From Rhodopseudomonas palustris HaA2 (GTDB lineage: Bacteria > Pseudomonadota > Alphaproteobacteria > Rhizobiales > Xanthobacteraceae), in NCBI RefSeq assembly GCF_000013365.1, contig NC_007778.1, positions 1,674,001-1,738,000 of the forward strand: a stretch of 64,000 nucleotides of DNA, given 5' to 3'. Under the pieces are notes generated by a model. It saw only the letters and a program-made list of their open reading frames with translations, was not told where the DNA came from and ran no database searches. Positions 37,229 to 46,198 of this stretch are shown one piece after another. Within the stretch, counting starts at the first letter, position 1; each line of letters starts with the position of its first letter. The translations under genes were made by a program, and so were the position numbers.

Positions 37229-37256
37229 AAAAAAAGGGCGCGCAGCCGCGCGTCCC
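37229..37256 (-). terminator. Intrinsic terminator upstream of carB, downstream of the tRNA-like gene
   Basis: On the minus strand GGGACGCGC and GCGCGCCC pair with one bulged base around a 4-base loop and are followed by seven T. It lies 36 nt before the carB start and about 110 nt after the tRNA-Cys-like gene, so it most probably ends that RNA. Confidence 0.8.
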
Positions 37257-37366
37257 TTGTTCTACAAGCGCCGGGCTTCCCAGGCGCGCGGCCGTGTCTT
37301 AGACCAGTTTCCCGGGCTGCGAAAGGGCTTAGAAGCCGCCGTCAACCGGCATTTCGGAGAGAAATC

Positions 37367-37442
37367 TGGAGGCCCAGCCTGGACTTGAACCAGGAAAAAA
37401 GAGCGTTGCACCGCCCCCGCGTTGATCTTCCGCCACCGGGCC
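37367..37442 (-). tRNA. tRNA-Cys-like gene with abnormal D and anticodon arms
   Basis: 76 nt on the minus strand including an encoded CCA. The 7-bp acceptor stem GGCCCGG/CTGGGCC (one G-U) and 5-bp T stem CCTGG/CCAGG with loop TTCAAGT are intact, and base 73 is U, as in tRNA-Cys. The central part reads U-G-C-A-A after a GGGCG stem paired with CGCTC, giving anticodon GCA (Cys) but a 6-base loop GTGCAA instead of 7. The D arm has only three pairs (GCG/CGC) and lacks G18-G19 in its loop (GAAGATCAA). The variable region is a run of U. It looks maintained rather than random: its stems and CCA are intact and a terminator follows. It may be a pseudogene or a special-purpose tRNA. Confidence 0.55.
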
Positions 37443-37727
37443 GCGTGCATTGTGGCTCGTTCGCGTGCGACATTCCAGCACGACTCAAGGTTAACCTTAC
37501 CCTTTCTGCAGGCAGCCCAAACCCCTTCTGCTGGCAGGCATCATCGGGCCTGGGCCCGTGGCCGCAAGCCCGCGCATGTCGCTGCCGCGGCTTCACGCAC
37601 TCGTGTGCGCCGGCTCGTAACATTCGGCACGGAGCTGCGTATCTTGGACAGCCGCGGGTGGAGCGGCAGGGGCCCGCCCGCCCGCTGCCTGCCCCCGCAC
37701 CGTCCGTCGAATCCGCGAGGAACCCCC

Positions 37728-38438
37728 ATGCGCTTCATCAGCCGTCTTGCTCGTAGCGCCGCCGCCCTGAGCGCGCTGGCCCTGTCCGCGAGTTTCACGC
37801 CCAGCCTTGCCGCCGAGGACGCGGTGGTGATCCCGCCGCCAGCGCTCGACGTCAGTTCGGCGGACGGCACCCAGACCGCGGTGTTCGCGGGCGGCTGTTT
37901 CTGGGGCGTGCAGGGCGTGTTCCAGCACACGGCGGGCGTGCTCAACGCGGTGTCGGGCTATTCGGGCGGCAGCCAGGCGACCGCGAACTACACGGCGATT
38001 TCGACCGGCGCCACCGGCCACGCCGAGGCGGTGGAGATCAAGTACAATCCGAAACAGATCAGCTACGGCCAGCTGCTGCAGATCTTCTTCTCGGTGGTGC
38101 ACGATCCGACCCAGCTCAACCGGCAGGGCCCCGACGTCGGTACGCAATATCGCTCGGCGATCTTCACCGTGAACGACGAGCAGAAGAAGGTCGCGGACGC
38201 CTATATCGCCCAGCTCGACGCCGCGCGGGTCTACAAGAAGCCGATCGTCACCAAGGTCGGCCCGCTGGACGGCTTCTATGCCGCGGAGGCGTATCATCAG
38301 GACTACCTGACGCTGCACCCGACCCAGCCCTATATCGTCTATAATGATCTCCCGAAGATCGAGAACCTGAAGAAGCTGTTCCCGAAGGACTATCTCACCA
38401 AGCCGACGCTGGTGAGCAGCGCCAGGGCCACGAACTAG
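37728..38438 (+). CDS. msrA: Peptide methionine sulfoxide reductase MsrA, exported form
   Basis: 236-residue enzyme reducing the S-epimer of methionine sulfoxide. The active-site motif GCFWGVQG contains the catalytic Cys, followed by GYSGGSQATANY, GHAEAVEIKY and the HQDYL block. A Sec-type signal peptide (MRFISRLARSAAALSALALS to about SLAA) makes it probably periplasmic. The ATG follows GAGGAACCCCC; the open frame from 37422 is not conserved. The msrB gene lies 30 nt downstream on the same strand, so the two are probably co-transcribed. Confidence 0.95.
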   Translation: MRFISRLARSAAALSALALSASFTPSLAAEDAVVIPPPALDVSSADGTQTAVFAGGCFWGVQGVFQHTAGVLNAVSGYSGGSQATANYTAISTGATGHAEAVEIKYNPKQISYGQLLQIFFSVVHDPTQLNRQGPDVGTQYRSAIFTVNDEQKKVADAYIAQLDAARVYKKPIVTKVGPLDGFYAAEAYHQDYLTLHPTQPYIVYNDLPKIENLKKLFPKDYLTKPTLVSSARATN

Positions 38439-38468
38439 CGGCGATCGCCCACACGTTCAGGAGTTGCC

Positions 38469-38882
38469 ATGACCGATACCAAGACGATACCCGGCAAGGT
38501 CGCCAAGAGCGAGGCCGAGTGGCGCAAGGAACTGACCCCGATGCAATACGCCGTGCTGCGCGAGAAGGCGACTGAGCGCCCGTTCTCGGGCGAATATGAG
38601 TACGAGACCACGCCGGGCACCTATGTCTGCGCCGGCTGCGGCCAGACCCTGTTCGAGTCCGATGCGAAGTTCGATTCCGGTTGCGGCTGGCCGAGCTTCA
38701 CCGCGCCGGCGTCCGACGGCCACATCGACGAAGAGCGCGACGTCAGCCACGGCATGATCCGGACCGAGGTGCTGTGCGCGCGCTGCAATGGGCATCTCGG
38801 CCACGTGTTTCCCGATGGTCCGGGGCCGACGGGACTGCGCTATTGCATCAATTCGGCGGCGCTGAAGCTGAAGCCGCGGTAG
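38469..38882 (+). CDS. msrB: Peptide methionine (R)-S-oxide reductase MsrB, cytoplasmic form
   Basis: 137 residues without a signal peptide. The zinc site is formed by two CxxC pairs, CAGC (in YVCAGCGQ) and CARC (in [14 protein letters not shown]); the catalytic Cys lies in [11 protein letters not shown] near the C terminus, and SGCGWPSF is the second family block. It reduces the R-epimer. An AGGAGTTGCC site precedes the ATG. Confidence 0.96.
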   Translation: MTDTKTIPGKVAKSEAEWRKELTPMQYAVLREKATERPFSGEYEYETTPGTYVCAGCGQTLFESDAKFDSGCGWPSFTAPASDGHIDEERDVSHGMIRTEVLCARCNGHLGHVFPDGPGPTGLRYCINSAALKLKPR

Positions 38883-38998
38883 GCTCGCCCTGGGTCAGGG
38901 CCCCCAGCCGGGCGGGTCGCAATTGCTGAGATCGGGCGTATCATCCCTCCAGAGCCGGAGCGGCGCTTGCGCGCCGCGTGCCGGCCGGGGAGGGCGAT

Positions 38999-39163
38999 AT
39001 GTCGATCGCAACCATTCTCATCCTCGTTTTGATCATCCTGCTGCTCGGTGGCCTCAGCCGGCGCTTCGGCGGTTATGGCTACGGTCAGGGCCACGGCCTG
39101 ACCGGGCTGATCGGCGTCGTTCTGATCGTGTTCCTAGTGCTTCTGCTGCTCGGCAAGGTCTAA
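38999..39163 (+). CDS. DUF3309 family membrane miniprotein
   Basis: 54 residues: a hydrophobic N-terminal segment MSIATILILVLIILLLGGL, a Gly/Tyr-rich turn (RRFGGYGYGQGHG) and a second hydrophobic segment ending LLLLGKV. This matches the DUF3309 miniproteins common in alphaproteobacteria. GGGGAGGGCGAT precedes ATG 38999. Function unknown; a small inner-membrane protein is likely. Confidence 0.8.
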   Translation: MSIATILILVLIILLLGGLSRRFGGYGYGQGHGLTGLIGVVLIVFLVLLLLGKV

Positions 39164-39345
39164 CGCCGGCGCCGGCCCGTTCCGGGATCGACCTCGGCTG
39201 AAGGTCAGGCGCCCCCCGATGGGGTCGCATTTTGCCACAGAGTGCCTATATCAGAGGGTGCATCCGTTGGGCGCTGCCTGGCTGCCCGCAATGGCGCGGC
39301 TGACGCGTCCGATTCACCCTTTTCTGTCAGAAGGTTAGTCGCGCC

Positions 39346-39636
39346 ATGGCATTCAGCTTCGAGACTTCCGCCGAATTATTTCCCGCCGCGATCCGCAAGA
39401 AGAAGCGTGCCGGCTTCACCTATCGCCGCTTCGACAATGCGGCGGACGCCGTGCGTTTCGCCATTGAGGAACTGCCGGCGGATTCGCTGAATGGCGCCTA
39501 TCTGCAGGTCGACGAAGCCCGGTTCGACCAGAAGGGCATCCGCTCGCTGTACGAGAGCGAGACCTTCCCGCTCGAGCGCCGGCTGCCGGTCGCCGAGCCC
39601 GAGGCCGAGCAGCACGTCAAGGAAGACGCCGCCTAG
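39346..39636 (+). CDS. Conserved-looking small protein, unknown function
   Basis: 96 residues, soluble, acidic tail (AEPEAEQHVKEDAA). The pattern KKKRAGFTYRRFDNAADAVRFAIEELP (in part) with GAYLQVDEARFDQ is reminiscent of a small alpha/beta fold; I do not recognise a named family. The start has AGAAGGTTAGTCGCGCC upstream of the ATG. Codon use looks coding, with strong third-position GC. Confidence 0.65.
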   Translation: MAFSFETSAELFPAAIRKKKRAGFTYRRFDNAADAVRFAIEELPADSLNGAYLQVDEARFDQKGIRSLYESETFPLERRLPVAEPEAEQHVKEDAA

Positions 39637-39745
39637 CGTCTTTCCGGTCCGGATCGATCAGAACGGACTCTGGATGCTGTTGCCGGGTTCTTGACGCGAA
39701 CACGATCCAGCTCGCTCGAACACGCTCTCGGCGCGATGGCAGGAA

Positions 39746-40108
39746 TCAATCCCGTCGGCCTGACTGCAACGGCACGAACGACTGAAGTTCGCAGCGATCG
39801 ACGATCGCTGCGAAGCGCGACGAAACCAGTTTCGTATCGCGATAGAATAGGGCGTAGATCTGCCTCGACTGATCTGGCGATGTACTGCGTAGACAGATGA
39901 TCCACGGCGCCACCGTGGCGGGTTCTGCCTGGATCGGGCCGGCGACTTCGAGAGGTTCGATGAGTTTCACTTCGCCGGCGATCCTCTTGAGGTCGGCGGT
40001 TGCCGCCTCGATCGTCGGGGTTTGGCCAGGGGGCTCCGGAAGCGATTCCAGAAATGACGAGCACGCAGTCAGCGGAACAACGACAATAATGGAGGCGAGC
40101 CTGTGCAT
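39746..40108 (-). CDS. Putative lipoprotein, unknown function
   Basis: 120 residues with a short hydrophobic N terminus and a lipobox VPLTACSS, so the mature protein would start at Cys16 and be lipid-anchored. The C-terminal half contains two Cys (WIICLRST and DRCEL) that may form a disulfide. No family recognised. A 12-bp perfect palindrome at 39788-39814 lies within its 3' part. Confidence 0.6.
   Translation of the reverse strand: MHRLASIIVVVPLTACSSFLESLPEPPGQTPTIEAATADLKRIAGEVKLIEPLEVAGPIQAEPATVAPWIICLRSTSPDQSRQIYALFYRDTKLVSSRFAAIVDRCELQSFVPLQSGRRD
39788..39814. repeat. Perfect 12-bp inverted repeat inside the lipoprotein gene
   Basis: Arms ttcgcagcgatc and gatcgctgcgaa with a 3-base spacer. 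It encodes FAAIVDRCE in the lipoprotein, so it may be a coincidence of codons, but a 12-bp perfect arm is unusual. Confidence 0.6.
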
Positions 40109-40265
40109 CGATTTGGAGTTTCGAAAGTGAATGATCGTCTCGTCCCTGCGCGCCTAGCCTGGACCGCCAGCCTACATCAATAAACGAGCCGGACAACTTC
40201 TAACCCGATCCTGCCTGTTCTCACTCGCTGTGTTCACGATGCCGGCATCAGGATAACGTTGCCCT

Positions 40266-40664
40266 ATGCTGCGAGCCGTCCGCCTCATCCCATTGTTGTT
40301 CTCGGCGGCCGTTCTAGGCGGCTGCGCGGTGGACGCGCATATCAACTACGTCCCGGACTTCATGAAGCAGCCGGTGCCGAGCCAGCCCGTCAATCTTCCG
40401 CCGGACGTCGGCGAAATTCTCAAGGGCAATGTCGCCGCGGTGTTTGCGCAAGGGGCGTCCCCCACGGCCATAAGCTATTCGTCGCCGGTGCCGGGCAAGT
40501 TTGGCGGCTGGGACACTTGCGTTCAGGGCGACGTCGTCGGCGTGACCGGCAAGCCGCTCGGCGTGCAACTCTTCCTGGTCAACATCGATCGCGATCGGAT
40601 CGGGCGACGCGAGCGGGTCGGGGACGATCATTGGTGTGCGACCCAGGTGTTCAAATCGCTTTGA
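40266..40664 (+). CDS. Putative lipoprotein, unknown function
   Basis: 132 residues. The N terminus LIPLLFSAAVLGGCAVDA is a clear lipoprotein signal with lipobox LGGC. The mature part begins with a Pro-rich linker (PSQPVNLPPDVGEIL) and has two Cys (WDTCVQGDVV, WCATQVF) that may pair. No family recognised. It converges on the phosphomannomutase gene with about 200 nt of non-coding DNA between. Confidence 0.65.
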   Translation: MLRAVRLIPLLFSAAVLGGCAVDAHINYVPDFMKQPVPSQPVNLPPDVGEILKGNVAAVFAQGASPTAISYSSPVPGKFGGWDTCVQGDVVGVTGKPLGVQLFLVNIDRDRIGRRERVGDDHWCATQVFKSL

Positions 40665-40869
40665 GGGAAGCGCTCGCGGTCTTGGTGGATCGAAATCAGG
40701 GAGCCGCGCGAGGCCCCCAAGCAATTGCCGAAAGCCCACTGACCATCCGGCGAAAGACAGCGAGGCCCTCCGCCTGCTTCAGGTCGAGCGCAATCGCGCG
40801 CGTGTTGCGGGAGGTTCTGGAAGTCCGCCGCTCGGCGCGGTCCGTCGGGCCGCACGGCGCCGCGGCCGT

Positions 40870-42366
40870 TCAGATCGTCTGGTTGTAGGCGCCGACTTCC
40901 GGATGCCGGCGCAGCACGACGTTCACCGCCTCGAACATCTCGTGCATCCGCGCTTCCGACACCGGGCTTTCGACGACGACGACGAGTTCGGGCTTGTTCG
41001 AGGAGGCGCGGACCAGCCCCCAGCTGCCGTCCTCGCAGGTGACCCGGACGCCGTTGACGGTGACGAGGTCGCGGATCGGCTGTGCGGCGACCTTGTCGCC
41101 ATTCGCCTGCGCGGCTTCGAAATGCTTCACCACCGCGTCGATCACGCCGTATTTGGTCTCGTCGTCGCAATGCGGCGACATCGTCGGCGACGACCAGGTC
41201 TTCGGCAGCGCGTTCTTGAGGTCCGACATCGACTTGCCGGGCGCGCGATCGAGCATCTCGCAGATCGCGATCGCCGACACCAGGCCGTCGTCATAGCCCC
41301 GGCCGGGCGGGACGTTGAAGAAAAAGTGGCCGGACTTCTCGAAACCGGCCAGCGCCTTCAATTCGTTGGTGCGGCGCTTCATGTAAGAATGGCCGGTCTT
41401 CCAATATTCCGTGCGCGCGCCCTGCGCCTGCAGCACCGGATCGGTGTGGAACAGCCCGGTGGACTTCACGTCGACCACGAACTGCGCGTCGGGCGTGATC
41501 GCCGACATGTCGCGCGCCAGCATCACCCCGACCTTGTCGGCGAAGATCTCCTCACCGGTGTCGTCGACCACACCGCAGCGATCGCCGTCGCCGTCGAAGC
41601 CGAGGCCGAGATCGGCCTTGTGCTGCAGCACCGCGTCGCGGATCGCGTGCAGCATCTCCATGTCTTCCGGATTGGGATTGTACTTCGGAAAGGTGTGATC
41701 GAGTTCGGTATCGAGTGGGATCACCTCGCAACCGATCGCCTCCATCACCTGGGGCGCGAACGCGCCTGCGGTACCGTTGCCGCAGGCGACCACGACCTTG
41801 AGCTTGCGCGCGAGTTTGGCGTGCTTGGTGAGGTCGGCGATATAGCGCGCCGGATAGTTCTCGTGAAACACATAGGAGCCGGCGCCGCTGGCGAACTGCG
41901 CGTTCAGCACGATCTCCTTGAGCCGGCCCATCTCGTCCGGCCCGAAGGTCAGGGGGCGGTTGGCGCCCATCTTGACGCCGGTCCAGCCATTGTCGTTGTG
42001 CGAAGCCGTCACCATGGCGACGCAGGGCACGTCCAGATCGAACTGAGCGAAATAGGCCATCGGCGTCACCGCCAGCCCGATGTCGTGGACCTTGCAACCC
42101 GACGACATCAAGCCCGCGATCAGTGCGTATTTGATCGAGGCGGAGTAGCCGCGGAAATCGTGTCCGGTGACGATTTCCTTGGGCTGGCCGAGTTCGGCGA
42201 TCAGCGTGCCGAGCCCCATGCCCAGCGCCTGCACGCCCATCAGGTTGATCTCCTTGCCGAACAGCCAGCGCGCGTCGTATTCGCGGAATCCGGTCGGCTT
42301 CACCATCGGCTCGGATTCGTAGGCGTAGGTATTGGGAAGGAGTAGTGGCTTCGGCGGAGGAAACAT
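40870..42366 (-). CDS. Phosphomannomutase/phosphoglucomutase
   Basis: 498-residue alpha-D-phosphohexomutase (AlgC/ManB type) that makes mannose-1-phosphate for GDP-mannose. The phosphoserine is Ser122 in TASHN, the metal loop is GFDGDGDRCG, and the sugar-binding loop and C-terminal phosphate loop (VRASSNKPELVVVVES) are present. It is 94 nt downstream of manC on the same strand, so the two genes supply GDP-mannose to the plus-strand gmd and fcl genes. Confidence 0.93.
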   Translation of the reverse strand: MFPPPKPLLLPNTYAYESEPMVKPTGFREYDARWLFGKEINLMGVQALGMGLGTLIAELGQPKEIVTGHDFRGYSASIKYALIAGLMSSGCKVHDIGLAVTPMAYFAQFDLDVPCVAMVTASHNDNGWTGVKMGANRPLTFGPDEMGRLKEIVLNAQFASGAGSYVFHENYPARYIADLTKHAKLARKLKVVVACGNGTAGAFAPQVMEAIGCEVIPLDTELDHTFPKYNPNPEDMEMLHAIRDAVLQHKADLGLGFDGDGDRCGVVDDTGEEIFADKVGVMLARDMSAITPDAQFVVDVKSTGLFHTDPVLQAQGARTEYWKTGHSYMKRRTNELKALAGFEKSGHFFFNVPPGRGYDDGLVSAIAICEMLDRAPGKSMSDLKNALPKTWSSPTMSPHCDDETKYGVIDAVVKHFEAAQANGDKVAAQPIRDLVTVNGVRVTCEDGSWGLVRASSNKPELVVVVESPVSEARMHEMFEAVNVVLRRHPEVGAYNQTI

Positions 42367-42460
42367 GAAAGATCTCTGAGCTTCGCGGATTTGGCTCGCC
42401 GGCTGCGATAGCGCGGCGAGGCGCCATCGTCGGCGCCTGCGCCCGTCCGGTGCTCTCGGA

Positions 42461-43873
42461 TCAGGCGCGTTGATAGTCGTCTTCGATTCTGACGATGTCG
42501 TCCTCGCCGAGATAGCTGCCGGTCTGGACTTCGATCAGCTCCAGCGGAATCTTGCCGGGGTTCTCCAGCCGGTGGGTTGCGCCGATCGGGATGTAGATCG
42601 ATTCGTTTTCGTGAATAGTCTTGAAGCTGTCGTTGATCGTCACCAGCGCCGCGCCGCGCACCACGATCCAGTGCTCGGAACGATGGTGGTGCTTCTGCAA
42701 CGACAAGCGTTCTCCAGCCTTGACGATGATGCGTTTGACCTGGTGACGATCGCCGTTGTCGAGCGACTGGTACGATCCCCAAGGACGGTGGACCTTGAGG
42801 TGGTGATCGGTCACTTCGGGGGCGACCGTCCTGAGCTTCGCGACCAGCCGCTTGAGCCCGTTCGCGTCCTTTTGACGAGAAACCAGAACGGCGTCCTGCG
42901 TCGCCACGACGACCAGATCATCGACGCCTTCGAGCGCCACCAGCGTGCCGTCTGTCGAAACGTTGCAGTTGCGGCAGTCCTCGAACACGGCCGTGCCTTG
43001 CGCGGCGTTACCGCTCTCGTCCTTCTGCGACAGTTCCCACACCGCGTGCCAGGAGCCGACGTCGGACCAGCCGCACGACACCGGGACGACCGCAGCGAGC
43101 TTGGTCTTCTCCATCACGGCGTAGTCGATCGAGATCGATTTGGCCTTGCCGAACGCATCCGGTTCGAGCGTGACGAAGCCGAGATCCTGTCCCGCCAAGG
43201 ATACTGCGTCGGAAATCGTCTGCACGCTTTCGGCGTCGAGGTTGCGATACTCGTCGAGCAGGATGTCCGCGCGAAACATGAAGTTTCCGCTGTTCCAGAG
43301 ATAGCCGAGCCGGAAATAGTCGGCCGCCGTCGCGGCGTCCGGCTTTTCGACGAATCTCTCCACGGCGCGGACATCGTCGGCGATCGCGTCGCCTGCGCTG
43401 ATATAGCCGTATTCCGTCGCGGCACGATCGGGGTTCACGCCGAAAGTGACAATCCGCCCGGAATTGGCCGCCGAAAGACCCTTGCGGCAAGCCTCGACGA
43501 ATGCCGGGTTGTCGCGAACGACGTGATCTGCGGCGAGCGCCAGGACGACCGCGTCGGTGTCTTGCTGCTGCGCGAACACGGCGCCCGCGGCGATTGCCGG
43601 GCCGGAATCCCGCCGCGAAGGTTCGAGCAGGACATCGGCGTCGAGGCCGAGCTCCGCGAGCTGCTCGCGAACCATGAACCGATAGGCCACGCTGGTGATC
43701 ACAATCGGTCGTCCGAACAAGGTCGAATCGGCTACCCTGAGCAGGGTATCCTGAAAGGTCGAACGTGGTCCGAACAACGGTAGGAATTGCTTGGGGCGGA
43801 CCTCGCGGGAAGCCGGCCACAATCGTGTTCCGGCCCCGCCACACATGATAAGGGGGGTGATCTTCTTGGTCAT
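42461..43873 (-). CDS. manC: Mannose-1-phosphate guanylyltransferase/mannose-6-phosphate isomerase, bifunctional
   Basis: 470 residues (AlgA/ManC type II). The N-terminal nucleotidyltransferase has GGAGTRLWPASREVRPKQFL (the GTP site and its signature Lys) and FVEKPD; the C-terminal cupin (about 360-470) with LSLQKHHHRSEHWIVV is the isomerase. It converts fructose-6-phosphate to mannose-6-phosphate and mannose-1-phosphate to GDP-mannose. ATG 43873 is preceded by AGGAATGGGACG; the frame upstream to 43930 lies in the divergent promoter with gmd. Confidence 0.96.
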   Translation of the reverse strand: MTKKITPLIMCGGAGTRLWPASREVRPKQFLPLFGPRSTFQDTLLRVADSTLFGRPIVITSVAYRFMVREQLAELGLDADVLLEPSRRDSGPAIAAGAVFAQQQDTDAVVLALAADHVVRDNPAFVEACRKGLSAANSGRIVTFGVNPDRAATEYGYISAGDAIADDVRAVERFVEKPDAATAADYFRLGYLWNSGNFMFRADILLDEYRNLDAESVQTISDAVSLAGQDLGFVTLEPDAFGKAKSISIDYAVMEKTKLAAVVPVSCGWSDVGSWHAVWELSQKDESGNAAQGTAVFEDCRNCNVSTDGTLVALEGVDDLVVVATQDAVLVSRQKDANGLKRLVAKLRTVAPEVTDHHLKVHRPWGSYQSLDNGDRHQVKRIIVKAGERLSLQKHHHRSEHWIVVRGAALVTINDSFKTIHENESIYIPIGATHRLENPGKIPLELIEVQTGSYLGEDDIVRIEDDYQRA

Positions 43874-44053
43874 CGTCCCATTCCTGAGGCGACCCTGAAT
43901 AGCAACTGCGAATAGGCAAGGCAAACTCAATCGGGTGCGTCCTCCCTATTTGATTGATCGAATGGGGGCATGCTAAGTCTTCGGCCTTCTTTCCAGAGAG
44001 TGGTCTCTGGCGGGCGGCTTGCAGCCCCTCGCGTCGGCGCAAGAGGAGTTAAT

Positions 44054-45136
44054 TTGGCTAATCCGAGTTCGAAACGAGTTGCGCTCATCACTGGGGTCAC
44101 GGGGCAGGACGGCGCATATCTTGCCGAATACCTGCTGGGGCTCGGTTACACCGTCCACGGGGTCAAGCGTCGATCATCCTCCTTCAACACCGGGCGGATC
44201 GATCATCTTTACCAGGACCGTCACGCGGCCAATGTGCCGTTCCTCCTCCACTACGGAGACATGACCGACGCCACCAATCTGATCCGTCTGATTCAGGAAA
44301 TTCAGCCAGACGAAATCTACAACCTGGCGGCGCAGAGTCATGTTGCGGTGAGTTTCGAGAGCCCGGAGTATACCGCCAATTCCGACGCAATCGGCGTCCT
44401 GCGCTTGCTGGAGGCGATCCGGATTCTCGGGATGGAAAAGAAGACGCGCTTCTACCAGGCGTCCACGTCCGAGCTCTACGGGCTCGTCCAGCAAATTCCT
44501 CAGACGGAGAAGACGCCGTTTTATCCGCGCTCGCCCTATGCGGTCGCGAAATTATACGGCTACTGGATCACGGTCAATTATCGAGAAGCCTACGGAATGT
44601 TCGCCTCGAACGGCATCTTGTTCAATCACGAGAGCCCGATCCGGGGCGAAACATTCGTGACGCGCAAGATCACGCGGTCGATCGCCCGCATCGAACTGGG
44701 TGTCGAAAATTGTCTGTATCTCGGAAACCTCGATGCGAAGCGCGATTGGGGACATGCCAAAGACTATATCGAGGGCATGCACAAGATTCTCCAGGCGAGC
44801 GAGCCGGACGATTTCGTGCTGGCGACGGGCGAGACCCGGTCGGTGCGCGAATTCGTCGAAGTGGCGTTCTCGGAACTGGGCCGCAGCATCGAATGGCAGG
44901 GCCAGGGGTTGGACGAGATCGGCATCGACAAGGCGTCGAACAAAGTGGTCGTTCGGATCGACGCGAATTATTTCCGGCCCACCGAGGTCGAGCTGCTGAT
45001 CGGCGATGCCACCAAGGCTCGTGAGAAACTCGGCTGGACGCCGAAGACGACTTTCGCCGAGCTGGTGAAGGAGATGGTGGCGAGCGATCTGGCGATCGCC
45101 CGACGAGAGGCCGAGAATGGCAAATCTGCCGTTTGA
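44054..45136 (+). CDS. gmd: GDP-mannose 4,6-dehydratase
   Basis: About 360 residues. The NADP fold is [16 protein letters not shown] (13-28), the RR pair in [10 protein letters not shown] binds the nucleotide, Ser/Thr in [10 protein letters not shown] and Tyr-Lys in [15 protein letters not shown] form the catalytic site, and [16 protein letters not shown] is the substrate loop. The start is decided by the ribosome site: AGGAG lies five bases before TTG 44054 (product [11 protein letters not shown]), whereas ATG 43970 would add a basic leader not seen in the family. It makes GDP-4-keto-6-deoxymannose, the precursor of GDP-fucose. Overlaps fcl by 20 nt. Confidence 0.95.
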   Translation: MANPSSKRVALITGVTGQDGAYLAEYLLGLGYTVHGVKRRSSSFNTGRIDHLYQDRHAANVPFLLHYGDMTDATNLIRLIQEIQPDEIYNLAAQSHVAVSFESPEYTANSDAIGVLRLLEAIRILGMEKKTRFYQASTSELYGLVQQIPQTEKTPFYPRSPYAVAKLYGYWITVNYREAYGMFASNGILFNHESPIRGETFVTRKITRSIARIELGVENCLYLGNLDAKRDWGHAKDYIEGMHKILQASEPDDFVLATGETRSVREFVEVAFSELGRSIEWQGQGLDEIGIDKASNKVVVRIDANYFRPTEVELLIGDATKAREKLGWTPKTTFAELVKEMVASDLAIARREAENGKSAV

Positions 45137-46070
45137 GCTGAAGGGCAAGCGGATCTACGTCGCTGGTCACGCCGGCATGGTCGGGGGCGCTTTGATGCGT
45201 CGTCTCGAGCAGGAAGACGTGGAAACGCTCGTCGCGGCGAGGGCCGAACTGGATTTGCGGGATCAAGCGGCGGTCAATGGCTGGTTCGCGAGCCATCGTC
45301 CCCAGGTCGTGTTCCTGGCCGCGGCGAAAGTCGGCGGCATTGCCGCCAACGACGCGCTGCGCGGCGAATTCATCTACGACAACATCATGATCGCAGCCAA
45401 CGTGATCCACGCTGCGCACCGCGTCGGCGTCGAGAAGCTGATGTGTCTCGGGTCATCCTGCATCTTTCCGAAGTTTGCGCCGCAGCCACTTCGAGAGGAG
45501 GCGCTGCTGACGGGACTGCTGGAGCCGACCAACGAACCCTATGCGATTGCCAAGATTGCCGCGATCAAGCTGGTCGAGGCCTATCGAAGTCAGTTCGGCT
45601 CCGATTTCATCAACGTCATGCCGACCAACGTGTACGGTCCGGGGGATAATTTTCATCCCGAATACAGTCATGTCGTGGCTGCATTGATCCGACGCTTTCA
45701 CGAAGCAAAGATGGCCGATGCCACCAACGTGCTGGTCTGGGGATCGGGAACGCCGCGTCGCGAGTTCCTGTACGTCGACGATCTCGCGGACGCCTGTGTG
45801 CACCTCATGAGGAATTACTCCGATCCACAGTTCATCAATGTCGGAACCGGAACCGATCTGACGATCGCCGAATTGGCGAAGGTCATCGCATCGGTGGTCG
45901 GGTATGCCGGTGAGATCAGCTTCGATTCCTCTCGTCCGGATGGCACCCCACGGAAGTTGCTCGATGTCAGCCGGCTCACCGGCCTGGGTTGGCGCGCGCG
46001 GACGTCACTGCAAGACGGAATTCGACTGGCCTACGAGGCGTTCATCGATCGGCCTGCGAGCAGGGCATGA
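45117..46070 (+). CDS. fcl: GDP-L-fucose synthase
   Basis: 317-residue epimerase/reductase that turns GDP-4-keto-6-deoxymannose into GDP-L-fucose with NADPH. Cofactor motif GHAGMVG (17-23), catalytic Ser114 and Cys115 region (GSSCIFP), Tyr142 and Lys146 (YAIAK), and the GFS loop [17 protein letters not shown] are all conserved. Overlap of 20 nt with gmd means coupled translation. Confidence 0.95.
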   Translation: MANLPFELKGKRIYVAGHAGMVGGALMRRLEQEDVETLVAARAELDLRDQAAVNGWFASHRPQVVFLAAAKVGGIAANDALRGEFIYDNIMIAANVIHAAHRVGVEKLMCLGSSCIFPKFAPQPLREEALLTGLLEPTNEPYAIAKIAAIKLVEAYRSQFGSDFINVMPTNVYGPGDNFHPEYSHVVAALIRRFHEAKMADATNVLVWGSGTPRREFLYVDDLADACVHLMRNYSDPQFINVGTGTDLTIAELAKVIASVVGYAGEISFDSSRPDGTPRKLLDVSRLTGLGWRARTSLQDGIRLAYEAFIDRPASRA

Positions 46071-46198
46071 CCGGATCTCCGGATCGTTCGCCCGATCGGC
46101 TGGTGGTGTGAGCATGACGTTGCGAAGGCCTAATCCGGGATCGGGAACGCGCATTCGTCGAACCGCGCCGCGCCCTGCGCGTCGACAGTTTCACGAGG

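Noticed and set aside
35391-37388. 665-codon plus-strand frame opposite carB
   Set aside because: Antisense of a highly conserved gene; no motifs.
37342-37623. Protein-coding frames over the tRNA-like region
   Set aside because: Several short frames overlap, but none has a ribosome site or family motif, while the RNA stems are clear.
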